NCBI RefSeq assembly: GCF_000717915.1
Contig: NZ_JOCX01000041.1
Span: 1 to 43,894, forward strand
Origin: Streptomyces sp. NRRL S-244
GTDB lineage: Bacteria > Actinomycetota > Actinomycetes > Streptomycetales > Streptomycetaceae
Direction of reading: 5' to 3'
DNA: 43,894 bases
Shown piece after piece: positions 24,701-31,946 of this stretch. Position 1 is the first letter of the stretch, and each line of letters begins with the position of its first letter. The position numbers were made by a program, and so were the translations under genes. Under the pieces are notes generated by a model that was given only the letters and a program-made list of their open reading frames with translations, was not told the DNA's origin and ran no database searches.

Positions 24701-26434
24701 CGCGCGCTGCGCGCCGAGCGTGCCGAGATCGCCGGCGCCCCCGAGGCCCTGCCCGAGGACGACGGGACCGCCAAGGCGCCGCTGCCCGACCTCCGCGAGG
24801 CCTACCGGGCCGCCAATCGGCTGTACGAGAAGGTCGGCGTCGGCGCCGACCTGCGCGCCGAACAGGCGCGCGCCGAGAGCGACGAGAGCGCCGCCCTCGC
24901 CGAACTCGACCGGCTCACCAACAAGGTCCGCACCCGCGCCGCCCAGCTCCTCGAAGGCACCGACGGCGCCGACGGGCCCTCCCGGCAGGCGGCCGCCGCC
25001 CGCGCCGAGTCCCTCGTGCAGATGCTGGAGACCCGCGCGCAGGTCGCCAGCGAGCAGCTCGGCCGGCTGCGCGGCGAGGCCGAACGGCACGCCCCCACCG
25101 AGGGCGAGGCCCACACCGACCTGCCCGAGGAGCTGATCCCCGGCGACGTCGAACAGGCCCAGGCCCTCCTGCGCACCGCCACCGCCCAGCTGGCCGCGCA
25201 CACCGCGGCCGTCGAGACCGCCCGGGCCGCCCACGCCGACCTGCTGCGCGCCCACCGCGCTGCCGAGGACGGCGCCGGGGGCTTCGACGAGACCGCCGCG
25301 ATGCTGCGGGACCTGCTGCGCGACCACACCCACCAGGACGACGAGCAGGAGCCGGCCGCCCACCCGGGCACGCTGGAGGAGGCCCGGCAGTCCGCCGCCG
25401 AAGCCCGCCGCTCCCTGCGCGGCTGCGCGGCCGACCTCTCGGCCGCCGAGTCGGCGGTGCGCGAGGCGAGCGACATCCTGGTCCGCCACGCCAACGCCAA
25501 CCGCTACGAGCAGGTACGCACCCCCGCGCGCCAGCAGATCCGCGAACTGCCCGCCTCCGCCCTGCCCGAGCACGCCGCGGCCTGGGCAGCGGCCTTCGCC
25601 CCCCGGCTGCGCGTCCTCACCGACGAACTGGCCCAGCTGGAGCGCAACCGCGACAGCATCGTCGACCGGCTGCGCGGACTGGTGGAGTCCGCCCTGGCCA
25701 CCCTGCGCTCCGCCCAGCGGCTCTCCCAGCTCCCCGAGGGCCTGGGGGAGTGGTCGGGCCAGGAGTTCCTGCGCATCCGCTTCGAGGAGCCGGACCAGGC
25801 CACCCTCACGGAGCGCCTCGGCGAGGTCATCGACGAGGCGACCCGCACGGCCGTGAAGAAGAACAGCAGCGCCTCGTTCGGCGAGGGCCGCCGCGACGGC
25901 ATGTCCCTGCTGCTCCGCGGAGTGCAGGCGGCCCTGGAGCCCAAGGGCATCTCGGTCGAGATCCTGAAGCCGGACGCGGTGCTGCGCGCCGAGCGCGTGC
26001 CGGTCGGCCAGATGGGCGACGTGTTCTCCGGAGGCCAGCTGCTGACCGCCGCGATCGCGCTGTACTGCACGATGGCGGCGCTGCGCAGCAACGACCGAGG
26101 CCGCGACAAGCACCGCCACGCGGGCACGCTGTTCCTCGACAACCCGATCGGGCGCGCGAACGCCACGTACCTGCTGGAACTCCAGCGGGCCGTCTCGGAC
26201 GCGCTCGGCGTCCAGCTGCTCTACACCACCGGCCTGTTCGACACCACGGCCCTCGCCGAGTTCCCGCTGGTCATCCGGCTGCGCAACGACGCGGACCTGC
26301 GGGCGGGCCTGAAGTACATCAGCGTCGAGGAGCACCTGCGTCCCGGCCTGCCCCAGCAGTCCCCGGAGGAGGAGACCATCCACGGAGAGATCACGGCGAC
26401 CCGCATGTTCCGCCGCTCCGCGACCGTCTCCTGA
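21755..26434 (+). CDS. SMC/MukB-like ATPase of unrecognised condensin-type system
   Basis: The protein is 1559 aa. Walker A lies at 63-70 (LENGGGKS, first Gly replaced by Leu), and a MukB-like stretch PGHRNTLGG follows at 82-90. Long Ala/Glu/Arg heptad coiled coils span about 320-620 and 815-1330, separated by a globular domain (about 640-815, with GIPALPGWRYLAQSV and ELVDGVVITDPDTHARA) in the place of a hinge. The ABC signature SGGQ lies at 1425-1428. Walker B reads TLFLDNPIGRANA (D1462, then Asn where SMC proteins have Glu), and the D-loop and switch follow (LLYTTGLFDTTAL). The head-coil-hinge-coil-head plan is certain; the family is not one I can name. It is the last gene of the operon. 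Confidence 0.82.
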   Translation: MYELSRIRLYSIGPAGARYADTVLDLRGVGEPVPHPAPAQAEFFEDEPTGPPRRPAPAGVLFLENGGGKSVLLKLIFSVMLPGHRNTLGGASSGVLRKFLLADDCGHVALEWQHTQTGECVVVGKVSEWRGRQVSNDPRKFAEAWYSFRPGPGLSLDNLPVAEATAVRPPVEGASGARGRRRTMKGFRDALTEAGKAYPHLEVYFEEIHDRWNEHLTELGLDPELFRYQREMNADEGEAAGLFAVKKDSDFTDLLLRAVTDTRDTDGLADLVHGFGNKLGRRAELMAERDFTAGSVDLLTKIVEAAETRSRLRDVHAGAERRTRTLARRLSARATEERGRAADLAQRVTGAAHGVTSAESARSRSAAVSAELAYRHASLALTVADKAAAAQRRELLEARTLHSAWQAAEIVLRHRAAADRSARVAAAILEAERDAAPALAARATAAAALVRALHTAAEGGERVANEEEERSAALQEAGEAAHRDATAAATAAQRARSEAEHLRARLAEVQQETAEAVRAGWLDDSAPDADPARAALAASDAEKTAVAAWDESREAARTTADAAREAAAAESRAELTAARAADAADAAEAAHDAEHRAAASLADSPRLAELLGLPPVPETFLPHPRTGTPAESGTPTGPKGAAGSAAPAEPGGGLTVADLDRNADELREMLTRGVGAAERQLFELRTAAADDARILGALGDGGLLPPGPDVLATVEYLGEHGIPALPGWRYLAQSVDPADHAAVLAARPELVDGVVITDPDTHARAREVLSGAALLPRSTVAVGTAAALLAPVPPADHSDAGVFLVPPNPAMHDEHAADEERQALRTRATARDTEIRELAARLAGDRELAARLASWRTGCPPGRLAELAQQAEAARAFAEEADAELAEARTVRAEADEAAADAARVRDERQDAAQRARRAADALAGLAFRLRERAGWQAKVRELADDAAESEARAEVCLDRARAADEDRRAAQRAADDARRTARALRAERAEIAGAPEALPEDDGTAKAPLPDLREAYRAANRLYEKVGVGADLRAEQARAESDESAALAELDRLTNKVRTRAAQLLEGTDGADGPSRQAAAARAESLVQMLETRAQVASEQLGRLRGEAERHAPTEGEAHTDLPEELIPGDVEQAQALLRTATAQLAAHTAAVETARAAHADLLRAHRAAEDGAGGFDETAAMLRDLLRDHTHQDDEQEPAAHPGTLEEARQSAAEARRSLRGCAADLSAAESAVREASDILVRHANANRYEQVRTPARQQIRELPASALPEHAAAWAAAFAPRLRVLTDELAQLERNRDSIVDRLRGLVESALATLRSAQRLSQLPEGLGEWSGQEFLRIRFEEPDQATLTERLGEVIDEATRTAVKKNSSASFGEGRRDGMSLLLRGVQAALEPKGISVEILKPDAVLRAERVPVGQMGDVFSGGQLLTAAIALYCTMAALRSNDRGRDKHRHAGTLFLDNPIGRANATYLLELQRAVSDALGVQLLYTTGLFDTTALAEFPLVIRLRNDADLRAGLKYISVEEHLRPGLPQQSPEEETIHGEITATRMFRRSATVS

Positions 26435-26537
26435 CCGCAGCCCCGGCGCTCCCGGAGGGCCCGGCGGCTCCGGACGGGCGTCAGCCCCGGCCCGAGGGGG
26501 TGCCGCAAAGTCCTGCGTGGCCGGCGGCGGACACCCC

Positions 26538-27032
26538 CTAGCCCGCCCGGTAGCGCCGGTCCGCACCCGGCGGCGGCCACGCCGCCGGCCGGGGGGCCGC
26601 GGTCTCGCCGCCGCCCCGCGGTATTCGGCCCGTCCCGCCGCCGCCCGGCTCCGGACGGGCTTCGCGCCGGGCCTCCCGGCGGGCCCGGCGCCGCTCGCGC
26701 CGGCGGTCCCGGGCCGTACTGCTCGGCTCGGACACCACTCCGTACCGCTGGTTCCACATCTGCCGGGTGATCAGCACGTCCAGTACGCCCCAGGTGGCCA
26801 CGACCGTCCCCGCTATCGCGCCGAGCGCCATCGGGAGGGCCAGCCAGGAGCCGGTCACCATCAGGAAGAAGGCGACCGTCGCGCCGGTCAGCGTGACGGC
26901 CACGATCAGCACCGCCCGCACCGCCGAATCCCGCACCGGATCCGGCATCCGGCGCCGCCGGGCCGGCTCCTCCTCCCACAGCGACCGCCCCCGCGCGCCC
27001 TCCATGGCTCCGTCGTCCTCGTACATCCCCAT
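26538..27032 (-). CDS. small membrane protein, function unknown
   Basis: The protein is 164 aa. An acidic then basic N-terminus (EEEPARRRRMPDPVRDSAVR) precedes two membrane helices (about 38-60, AVLIVAVTLTGATVAFFLMV, and 64-88, ALPMALGAIAGTVVATWGVL). The long C-terminal tail is first Arg-rich (RDRRRERRRARREARREAR) and then Pro/Gly-rich. GGGGGAG precedes the ATG at 27032; ATGs at 27026 and 27005 are alternatives. It is convergent with the SMC operon and divergent from the conservon. Confidence 0.8.
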   Translation of the reverse strand: MGMYEDDGAMEGARGRSLWEEEPARRRRMPDPVRDSAVRAVLIVAVTLTGATVAFFLMVTGSWLALPMALGAIAGTVVATWGVLDVLITRQMWNQRYGVVSEPSSTARDRRRERRRARREARREARPEPGGGGTGRIPRGGGETAAPRPAAWPPPGADRRYRAG

Positions 27033-27379
27033 CGCCCGCTCCCCCTGCCCCGTCCCCTCAACCAGCTAGACGTTCGACACCGCCGAGAGATTCCCGTATC
27101 CACCGGACTTCTCCCCAGCACCTGCCCATCCCGGAACGAAGAATTCCAGCCATCCATTCGGTTGCGGGAACTGACACCCCACCAAGTGTCATCTGCCACA
27201 TAACGGGCTGCTCTTGACCGGATGTGTCGGACAACTGGCGATCTACGCCATGACGCCCGGCCGAAAACGTCCGGACACGCCTTCGAAGCCGCTTCCCGGC
27301 AGTAGTAGGCTCACGCCGTTTAAATGACGGAACACCGACCCCCGACAACGGGGTTGAGCTGGGGGAGGCTGGGGAGGCC
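27033..27379. other. 347-bp divergent promoter region
   Basis: No gene is seen. It contains an inverted repeat TGACAC-8 nt-GTGTCA (27172-27191), whose left arm GACACC also fits the WhiA-type core, and a weak promoter TTCGAA-N18-TAGGCT (27282-27311) pointing at cvnA. Confidence 0.45.
27282..27311 (+). promoter_or_regulatory. cvnA promoter candidate
   Basis: TTCGAA (27282-27287), 18 nt, TAGGCT (27306-27311), about 68 nt before the cvnA ATG. The -10 is a common Streptomyces form; the -35 is poor. Confidence 0.35.
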
Positions 27380-30187
27380 ATGCGCTTTCGCGGGAAGTCC
27401 ATCCGCCGGAAGATCGTGGCGTTGCTCCTTGTGCCGCTCGTCTCCCTCACCGCCCTCTGGGGCTTCGCGACCGTGCTCACCGGCCGCCAGGCCCTCCAAC
27501 TCCTCGACGTGGCCTACGTCATCGACAAGGTCGGCTACCCCGTCGAGGACGTCGTCCGCGTCATCCAGAAGGAACGCCGCCAGACCCTCGTCGTCCTCGG
27601 CGACCCCCGCGCCTCCACCGCCACCGCCGAACTCATCAAGCGCCGCGCCGCCACCGACGAACTCGTCGACCGCATCAGCAAGAACGCCAAGGACCCCGAA
27701 GTCTCCGACGAGCTCGCCCCGGAGGCCGCCCGGCGCCTCGACTCCATCCTCGACGCCTTCCACGGCATCGGCGCGCTGCGCCGCTCCGTCGACCAGAACA
27801 CCCTCGACCCGAACCAGGCGCTGGAGCTCTACAGCCGGCTCGTCGACCCCTGCTACGACTTCCTCCTCAACCTCCACGCCCTCGAGAACGTGGAGATGGA
27901 CAAGCAGGGCCGCGCCCTCGTCGGCGTCACCCGCGCCCGCGAGACGCTCTCCCGCGAGGACGCCGTCATCGCGGCCGCCCTCGCCGCCCGCAACGTCACC
28001 CCCGCGGACGTCCGGCACGTCTCCGACTTCGCCGCCAACCGCTCCCTGCTCTACGAGTTCAACCTCGCGATCCTCCCGGCCGACGACCGCGAGCAGTTCG
28101 AGCAGTACTGGGGCGGCCCGGACACCAAACCGCTGCGCGACGCCGAGGAACGGTTCATCACCGGCGGCTCCGGCAAGAACCCGCGCATCACCGCCGCCCA
28201 GTGGGACGAGGCCGCGAACAAGGTCCTCGACGAACTCGCCGGCATGGGCACCGCCGCCGGCGACCGCTACCAGAAGCGCGTCGAACCCGTCGCCATGGAC
28301 GTCCTCGTCCAGGCGGCCATCGCCGGCGTCCTCGGCTTCATCGCCCTCGTCTTCTCCGTCGTCCTCTCCGTGCGCATCGGCCGCGACCTGGTCCGCGACC
28401 TGTCCCGGCTCCGCAAGGAGGCCCACGAGGTCTCCGGCGTCCGGCTGCCCGCCGTCATGCGCCGCCTCGCCGCCGGCGAACACGTGGACATCGAGACCGA
28501 GGCCCCGCGCCTGGAGTACGAGAAGGACGAGGTCGGCCAGGTCGGCCAAGCCCTCAACACCCTCCAGCGCGCCGCCGTCGAGGCCGCCGTCAAGCAGGCC
28601 GAGCTCCGCCGGGGCGTCTCCGAGGTGTTCGTCAACCTCGCCCGCCGCAACCAGGTCCTGCTGCACCGCCAGCTGACCCTGCTCGACACCATGGAGCGGC
28701 GCACCGAGGACGCCGAGGAGCTCGCCGACCTCTTCCGCCTCGACCACATGACCACCCGCATGCGCCGCCACGCCGAGGGCCTCGTGATCCTCTCCGGCGC
28801 GGCCCCCTCCCGCCAGTGGCGCAAGCCCGTCCAGCTCATGGACGTCGTACGGGCCGCCGTCGCCGAGGTCGAGGACTACGAGCGCATCGAGGTACGGAGG
28901 CTGCCGAGGCTCGGCATAGCCGGCCCCGCCGTCGCCGACGTCACCCACCTCGTCGCCGAACTCCTGGAGAACGCCACCGTGTTCTCCCCGCCGCACACCG
29001 CCGTCCAGGTGCACGGCGAACGCGTGGCCAACGGCTTCACCCTCGAAATCCACGACCGCGGCCTCGGCATGAACCCCGAGGCGCTGCTCGACGCGAACCT
29101 CCGGCTCGCCGAGACCCCCGAGTTCGAGCTCTCCGACACCGACCGCCTCGGCCTGTTCGTCGTCAGCCGCCTCGCCCAGCGCCACGACGTCAAGGTCGTC
29201 CTCCAGCCCAGTCCGTACGGCGGCACCACCGCCGTGGTGTTCCTCCCGGCGGCCCTGCTCACCGAAGCCCCCGAGACCAACGGCACCGGCCTGCGCCTCG
29301 GCGAGGGCAAGGGCGGCCGGGCCGGCCTCGGCGCCAAGAACGGCCAGGGCTCCGCCCGGCCCGCCCCGGCCGCCATGGAGCGCGCCCCGGCAGGCCGCTC
29401 GCTCGCCGCCCCCGAACTGCGCGGCCCGGTCGAACTGGAGGCCCCGCTCGGCGTGCTCGGGCTGGACGGCCTCGACGACCCGGCCGCCCTGGACGAGATC
29501 ACCACCGGGATCGCCGGACTCACCGGCATCGGCGGCCGCCCCGCCATGGCCACCCTCGACGACGAGACCCCGCCGAACGGCACCCCGCGCAGCGCCCTGC
29601 TGGGGCTCCGCCCGGCGGACCGGGCGCACACCGACCGCAAGGGCGGCCCGGAGCGCGAGCGCGAGCGGGAGCCGCTGGCCCCCACCGGCCCGGTCCGGCT
29701 GGAGAGCCACCGCGCCGACCCGGTCCGCGGCGCCCGCCCCGACGGGGCCCGGTCCGCCGGCTCCGTGCCGCTGCCGCGCCGCAGGCCCACCCCGACGCTG
29801 GTCGCCGAGCACGGCCGCCGCGTGGAGCCCCGACCGGTCACCGCGGTCCCGAAGCCCGCGGCGCAGCCGGAGCCGGCCGCCCCGGGCCCCGGCGGGCTGC
29901 CCAAGCGCGTCCGCCAGGCCAACCTGGCGCCCCAGCTGAAGAACGCCCAGACCCCCGCACCCGCCGAAGCCGCCGCAGACCAGGTGGCCGACCGCGACGC
30001 GGAAGAGGTACGTACGCGCATGTCCGCACTCCAGCGCGGCTGGACGGCGGGCCGCACCCAGCAGGCGCAGCAGCAGGCACAGCAGACGCAGCAGGCTCAG
30101 CAGCAGGCCCAGCAGCAGTCCGGAACCGGGGCCGGCACTTCCGCCGCCACAGGTCCCGGAAACGAGAACGAGGGGGACGGTCGATGA
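27380..30187 (+). CDS. cvnA: conservon sensor kinase-like protein CvnA
   Basis: The protein is 935 aa. The first membrane helix is at 12-34, followed by an extracytoplasmic nitrate/nitrite-sensing-type helical domain (about 40-300), a second helix (about 308-330), a HAMP-like linker and a helical dimer domain with RLDHMTTRMRRHAEGL. The HATPase domain has the N box LVAELLENATVFSPP (about 522-536), DRGLGM, the G2 box LGLFVV and PYGGTTAVVFLP. The remaining 300 residues are Pro/Ala/Gly/Arg-rich and end in a Gln/Ala run. CvnA proteins bind the CvnB-D partners at the membrane, a system likened to eukaryotic G-protein signalling. The ATGA overlap with cvnB couples translation. Autophosphorylation in this family is uncertain. 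Confidence 0.92.
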   Translation: MRFRGKSIRRKIVALLLVPLVSLTALWGFATVLTGRQALQLLDVAYVIDKVGYPVEDVVRVIQKERRQTLVVLGDPRASTATAELIKRRAATDELVDRISKNAKDPEVSDELAPEAARRLDSILDAFHGIGALRRSVDQNTLDPNQALELYSRLVDPCYDFLLNLHALENVEMDKQGRALVGVTRARETLSREDAVIAAALAARNVTPADVRHVSDFAANRSLLYEFNLAILPADDREQFEQYWGGPDTKPLRDAEERFITGGSGKNPRITAAQWDEAANKVLDELAGMGTAAGDRYQKRVEPVAMDVLVQAAIAGVLGFIALVFSVVLSVRIGRDLVRDLSRLRKEAHEVSGVRLPAVMRRLAAGEHVDIETEAPRLEYEKDEVGQVGQALNTLQRAAVEAAVKQAELRRGVSEVFVNLARRNQVLLHRQLTLLDTMERRTEDAEELADLFRLDHMTTRMRRHAEGLVILSGAAPSRQWRKPVQLMDVVRAAVAEVEDYERIEVRRLPRLGIAGPAVADVTHLVAELLENATVFSPPHTAVQVHGERVANGFTLEIHDRGLGMNPEALLDANLRLAETPEFELSDTDRLGLFVVSRLAQRHDVKVVLQPSPYGGTTAVVFLPAALLTEAPETNGTGLRLGEGKGGRAGLGAKNGQGSARPAPAAMERAPAGRSLAAPELRGPVELEAPLGVLGLDGLDDPAALDEITTGIAGLTGIGGRPAMATLDDETPPNGTPRSALLGLRPADRAHTDRKGGPEREREREPLAPTGPVRLESHRADPVRGARPDGARSAGSVPLPRRRPTPTLVAEHGRRVEPRPVTAVPKPAAQPEPAAPGPGGLPKRVRQANLAPQLKNAQTPAPAEAAADQVADRDAEEVRTRMSALQRGWTAGRTQQAQQQAQQTQQAQQQAQQQSGTGAGTSAATGPGNENEGDGR

Positions 30188-30621
30188 CCGCACCGCAGAC
30201 CGGCAACGACACCCGGGGCCGCGGCTCCGGTCCGCTCAACTGGCTCCTCGACGAGCTCGTCGACCGGGTCGGCAGCATCCGCAAGGCCGTGGTCCTCTCC
30301 GGCGACGGCCTGCCCACGGGCAGCTCGAAGGACCTGACCCGCGAGGACAGCGAGCACCTGGCCGCCGTGGCCTCCGGTTTCCACAGCCTGGCCAAGGGCG
30401 TCGGCCGCCACTTCGAGTCCGGCAGCGTCCGCCAGACCGTCGTCGAGCTGGACGAGGCCTTCCTCTTCGTCATGGCCGCCGGCGACGGCAGCTGCCTGGC
30501 CGTGCTCTCCGACGCCGACTCCGACGTCGGGCAGGTCGCGTACGAGATGACCCTCATGGTCAAGCGGGTAGGCGACCACCTGGCGACCGCTCCCCGCTCC
30601 GGGCTGCCAGCCGGAGGGTGA
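30184..30621 (+). CDS. cvnB: roadblock/LC7 domain protein CvnB
   Basis: The protein is 145 aa and nearly all roadblock/LC7 fold: LNWLLDELVDRVGSIRKAVVLSGDGLPTGSS, LAAVASGFHSLAKGV, VVELDEAFLFVMAAG and LAVLSDADSDVGQVAYEM. Such proteins dimerise and act on small GTPases, here CvnD, in the manner of MglB. Its ATG overlaps the cvnA stop, and cvnC begins 10 nt after it. Confidence 0.95.
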   Translation: MTAPQTGNDTRGRGSGPLNWLLDELVDRVGSIRKAVVLSGDGLPTGSSKDLTREDSEHLAAVASGFHSLAKGVGRHFESGSVRQTVVELDEAFLFVMAAGDGSCLAVLSDADSDVGQVAYEMTLMVKRVGDHLATAPRSGLPAGG

Positions 30622-30631
30622 GGCGGACGGC

Positions 30632-31069
30632 ATGAGCGATCCAGGCCAGAACGATCCGGCCGAGAACGATCCAGGCCGGCCGCACGACCCCGCCCACCCG
30701 CACTGGTTCGACGACGAGGCCGGCCCCGTCGTGCGCCCGTACGCGATGACCCGCGGCCGGACCAGCCACGCCGGCCAGCACCGGCTCGACCTGATCGCGC
30801 TCGTCGTCGCCGAACCAGCGGCCGACGATCCGGTCTGGGACCTGACCCTGCCCCCCGAGCACTCCCACATCCTCGGACTGTGCCGGGAGCGGCCGCAGTC
30901 GGTCGCCGAACTCGCGGCCGAACTCGACCTCGCGGTCGGGGTCGTACGCGTCCTGATCGGCGACCTGGCCGATGAGGAACTGGTCCACGTGAACCGGCCG
31001 GTACCCCCGGCCGAACTGCCCGATGAATCCATTCTGCGTGAGGTGATCGATGGCCTTCGGGCGCTCTAG
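30632..31069 (+). CDS. cvnC: DUF742 protein CvnC
   Basis: The protein is 145 aa. After an Asp/Pro-rich N-terminus (NDPAENDPGRPHDPAHPHW) comes the DUF742 core: VRPYAMTRGRT, then a winged-helix-like part ILGLCRERPQSVAELAAELDLAVGVVRVLIGDL. GAGGCGG precedes the ATG. It overlaps cvnD by 20 nt. Its role in the CvnA-D complex is structural or adaptor-like by family; direct DNA binding is unproven. Confidence 0.93.
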   Translation: MSDPGQNDPAENDPGRPHDPAHPHWFDDEAGPVVRPYAMTRGRTSHAGQHRLDLIALVVAEPAADDPVWDLTLPPEHSHILGLCRERPQSVAELAAELDLAVGVVRVLIGDLADEELVHVNRPVPPAELPDESILREVIDGLRAL

Positions 31070-31676
31070 CCGCACCGGTGCCATGCATGCCGTGTCACCG
31101 GTCGAGCCGCTGACCCTGAAGATCCTGGTCGCGGGCGGCTTCGGGGTGGGCAAGACCACCCTGGTCAGTGCGGTGAGCGAGATCAGACCGCTGCGGACCG
31201 AGGAACTGCTGTCCGAGCCGGGCGTCGGCATCGACGACACCGGAGGAGTGGAGGGCAAGAGCACCACCACCGTGGCGATGGACTTCGGTCGCATCACGCT
31301 GCGCGAGGACCTGGTGCTGTACCTGTTCGGCACGCCCGGACAGGACCGGTTCTGGTTCCTGTGGGACGAGCTGGCCCAGGGCGCGCTCGGCGCCGTGGTC
31401 CTCGCCGACACCCGCCGCCTCGCCGACTGCTTCGCCGCCGTCGACTACTTCGAGCGGCGGGGGATCCCGTTCACGGTCGCCGTCAACTGCTTCGACGGGG
31501 CCGAACGCCATCCGGTGGTGACCGTACGGGAGGCGCTCGACCTCGACCCCGGGGTGCCGGTGCTGCTGTGCGACGCGCGAGACCGGGAGTCCGTCAAGGA
31601 CGTGCTGGTGGGGGTCGTGGAACACGCGATGTCGCTGGCGCGGGCCCGCCGCCGGAGCCTGACCGCGGGGACCTGA
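31050..31676 (+). CDS. cvnD: conservon small GTPase CvnD
   Basis: The protein is 208 aa. It has the P-loop GGFGVGKTTLV, the switch/G3 region LFGTPGQDRFWF and the base-recognition segment VAVNCFDGAE (NCFD in place of NKxD, usual in this Ras-like CvnD/MglA group). GAGGTGATCG precedes the ATG at 31050, inside the end of cvnC. It is membrane-associated through its partners. No cvnE cytochrome P450 follows; a terminator lies 20 nt downstream, so this is a four-gene conservon. Confidence 0.95.
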   Translation: MAFGRSSRTGAMHAVSPVEPLTLKILVAGGFGVGKTTLVSAVSEIRPLRTEELLSEPGVGIDDTGGVEGKSTTTVAMDFGRITLREDLVLYLFGTPGQDRFWFLWDELAQGALGAVVLADTRRLADCFAAVDYFERRGIPFTVAVNCFDGAERHPVVTVREALDLDPGVPVLLCDARDRESVKDVLVGVVEHAMSLARARRRSLTAGT

Positions 31677-31696
31677 GGCCCCTGGACACACAGGAG

Positions 31697-31732
31697 GCGG
31701 CCCGTACCCCCGCCGACTGGGGTACGGGCCGC
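31697..31732 (+). terminator. terminator after cvnABCD, 14-bp stem
   Basis: Bases 31697-31710 pair perfectly with 31719-31732 around an 8-nt loop. It lies just after cvnD and before the convergent thiolase-like gene. Confidence 0.9.
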
Positions 31733-31946
31733 GGCTCTCATGGGGGACGGGGGCCCCGGCCGCGGCGTCGTACGCGGCGGGAGGCTGTGGAGCGAGTGTG
31801 AACCTGCCTCCCGGGGCCGTCAAGCCTTCGGACAACAGCCCCTGTTCAGGGTCCGCACCCGGTCGGCCGCCGTCACCCGGGCGTAGCCGCAGGCGTCACA
31901 GACCGGCCTCCCGCCCCGCAGCGGTCACCCCTGCGCGGCCGACCCG

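Noticed and set aside
20291..26434. Classical Wadjet system call
   Set aside because: No JetD nuclease and no DUF3375/DUF4194-type sequence recognised; only the general architecture is shared.
26435..26537. Terminator after the SMC-like gene
   Set aside because: Only short, imperfect G/C complementarity (GGGGGTG/CACCCCC far apart); no clear stem.
21737..26566. 1609-aa open frame antisense to the SMC-like gene
   Set aside because: A product of GC-rich third-codon bias on the other strand; it is Gly/Gly/Val low-complexity with no domain, while the plus frame has Walker, signature and coiled-coil features.
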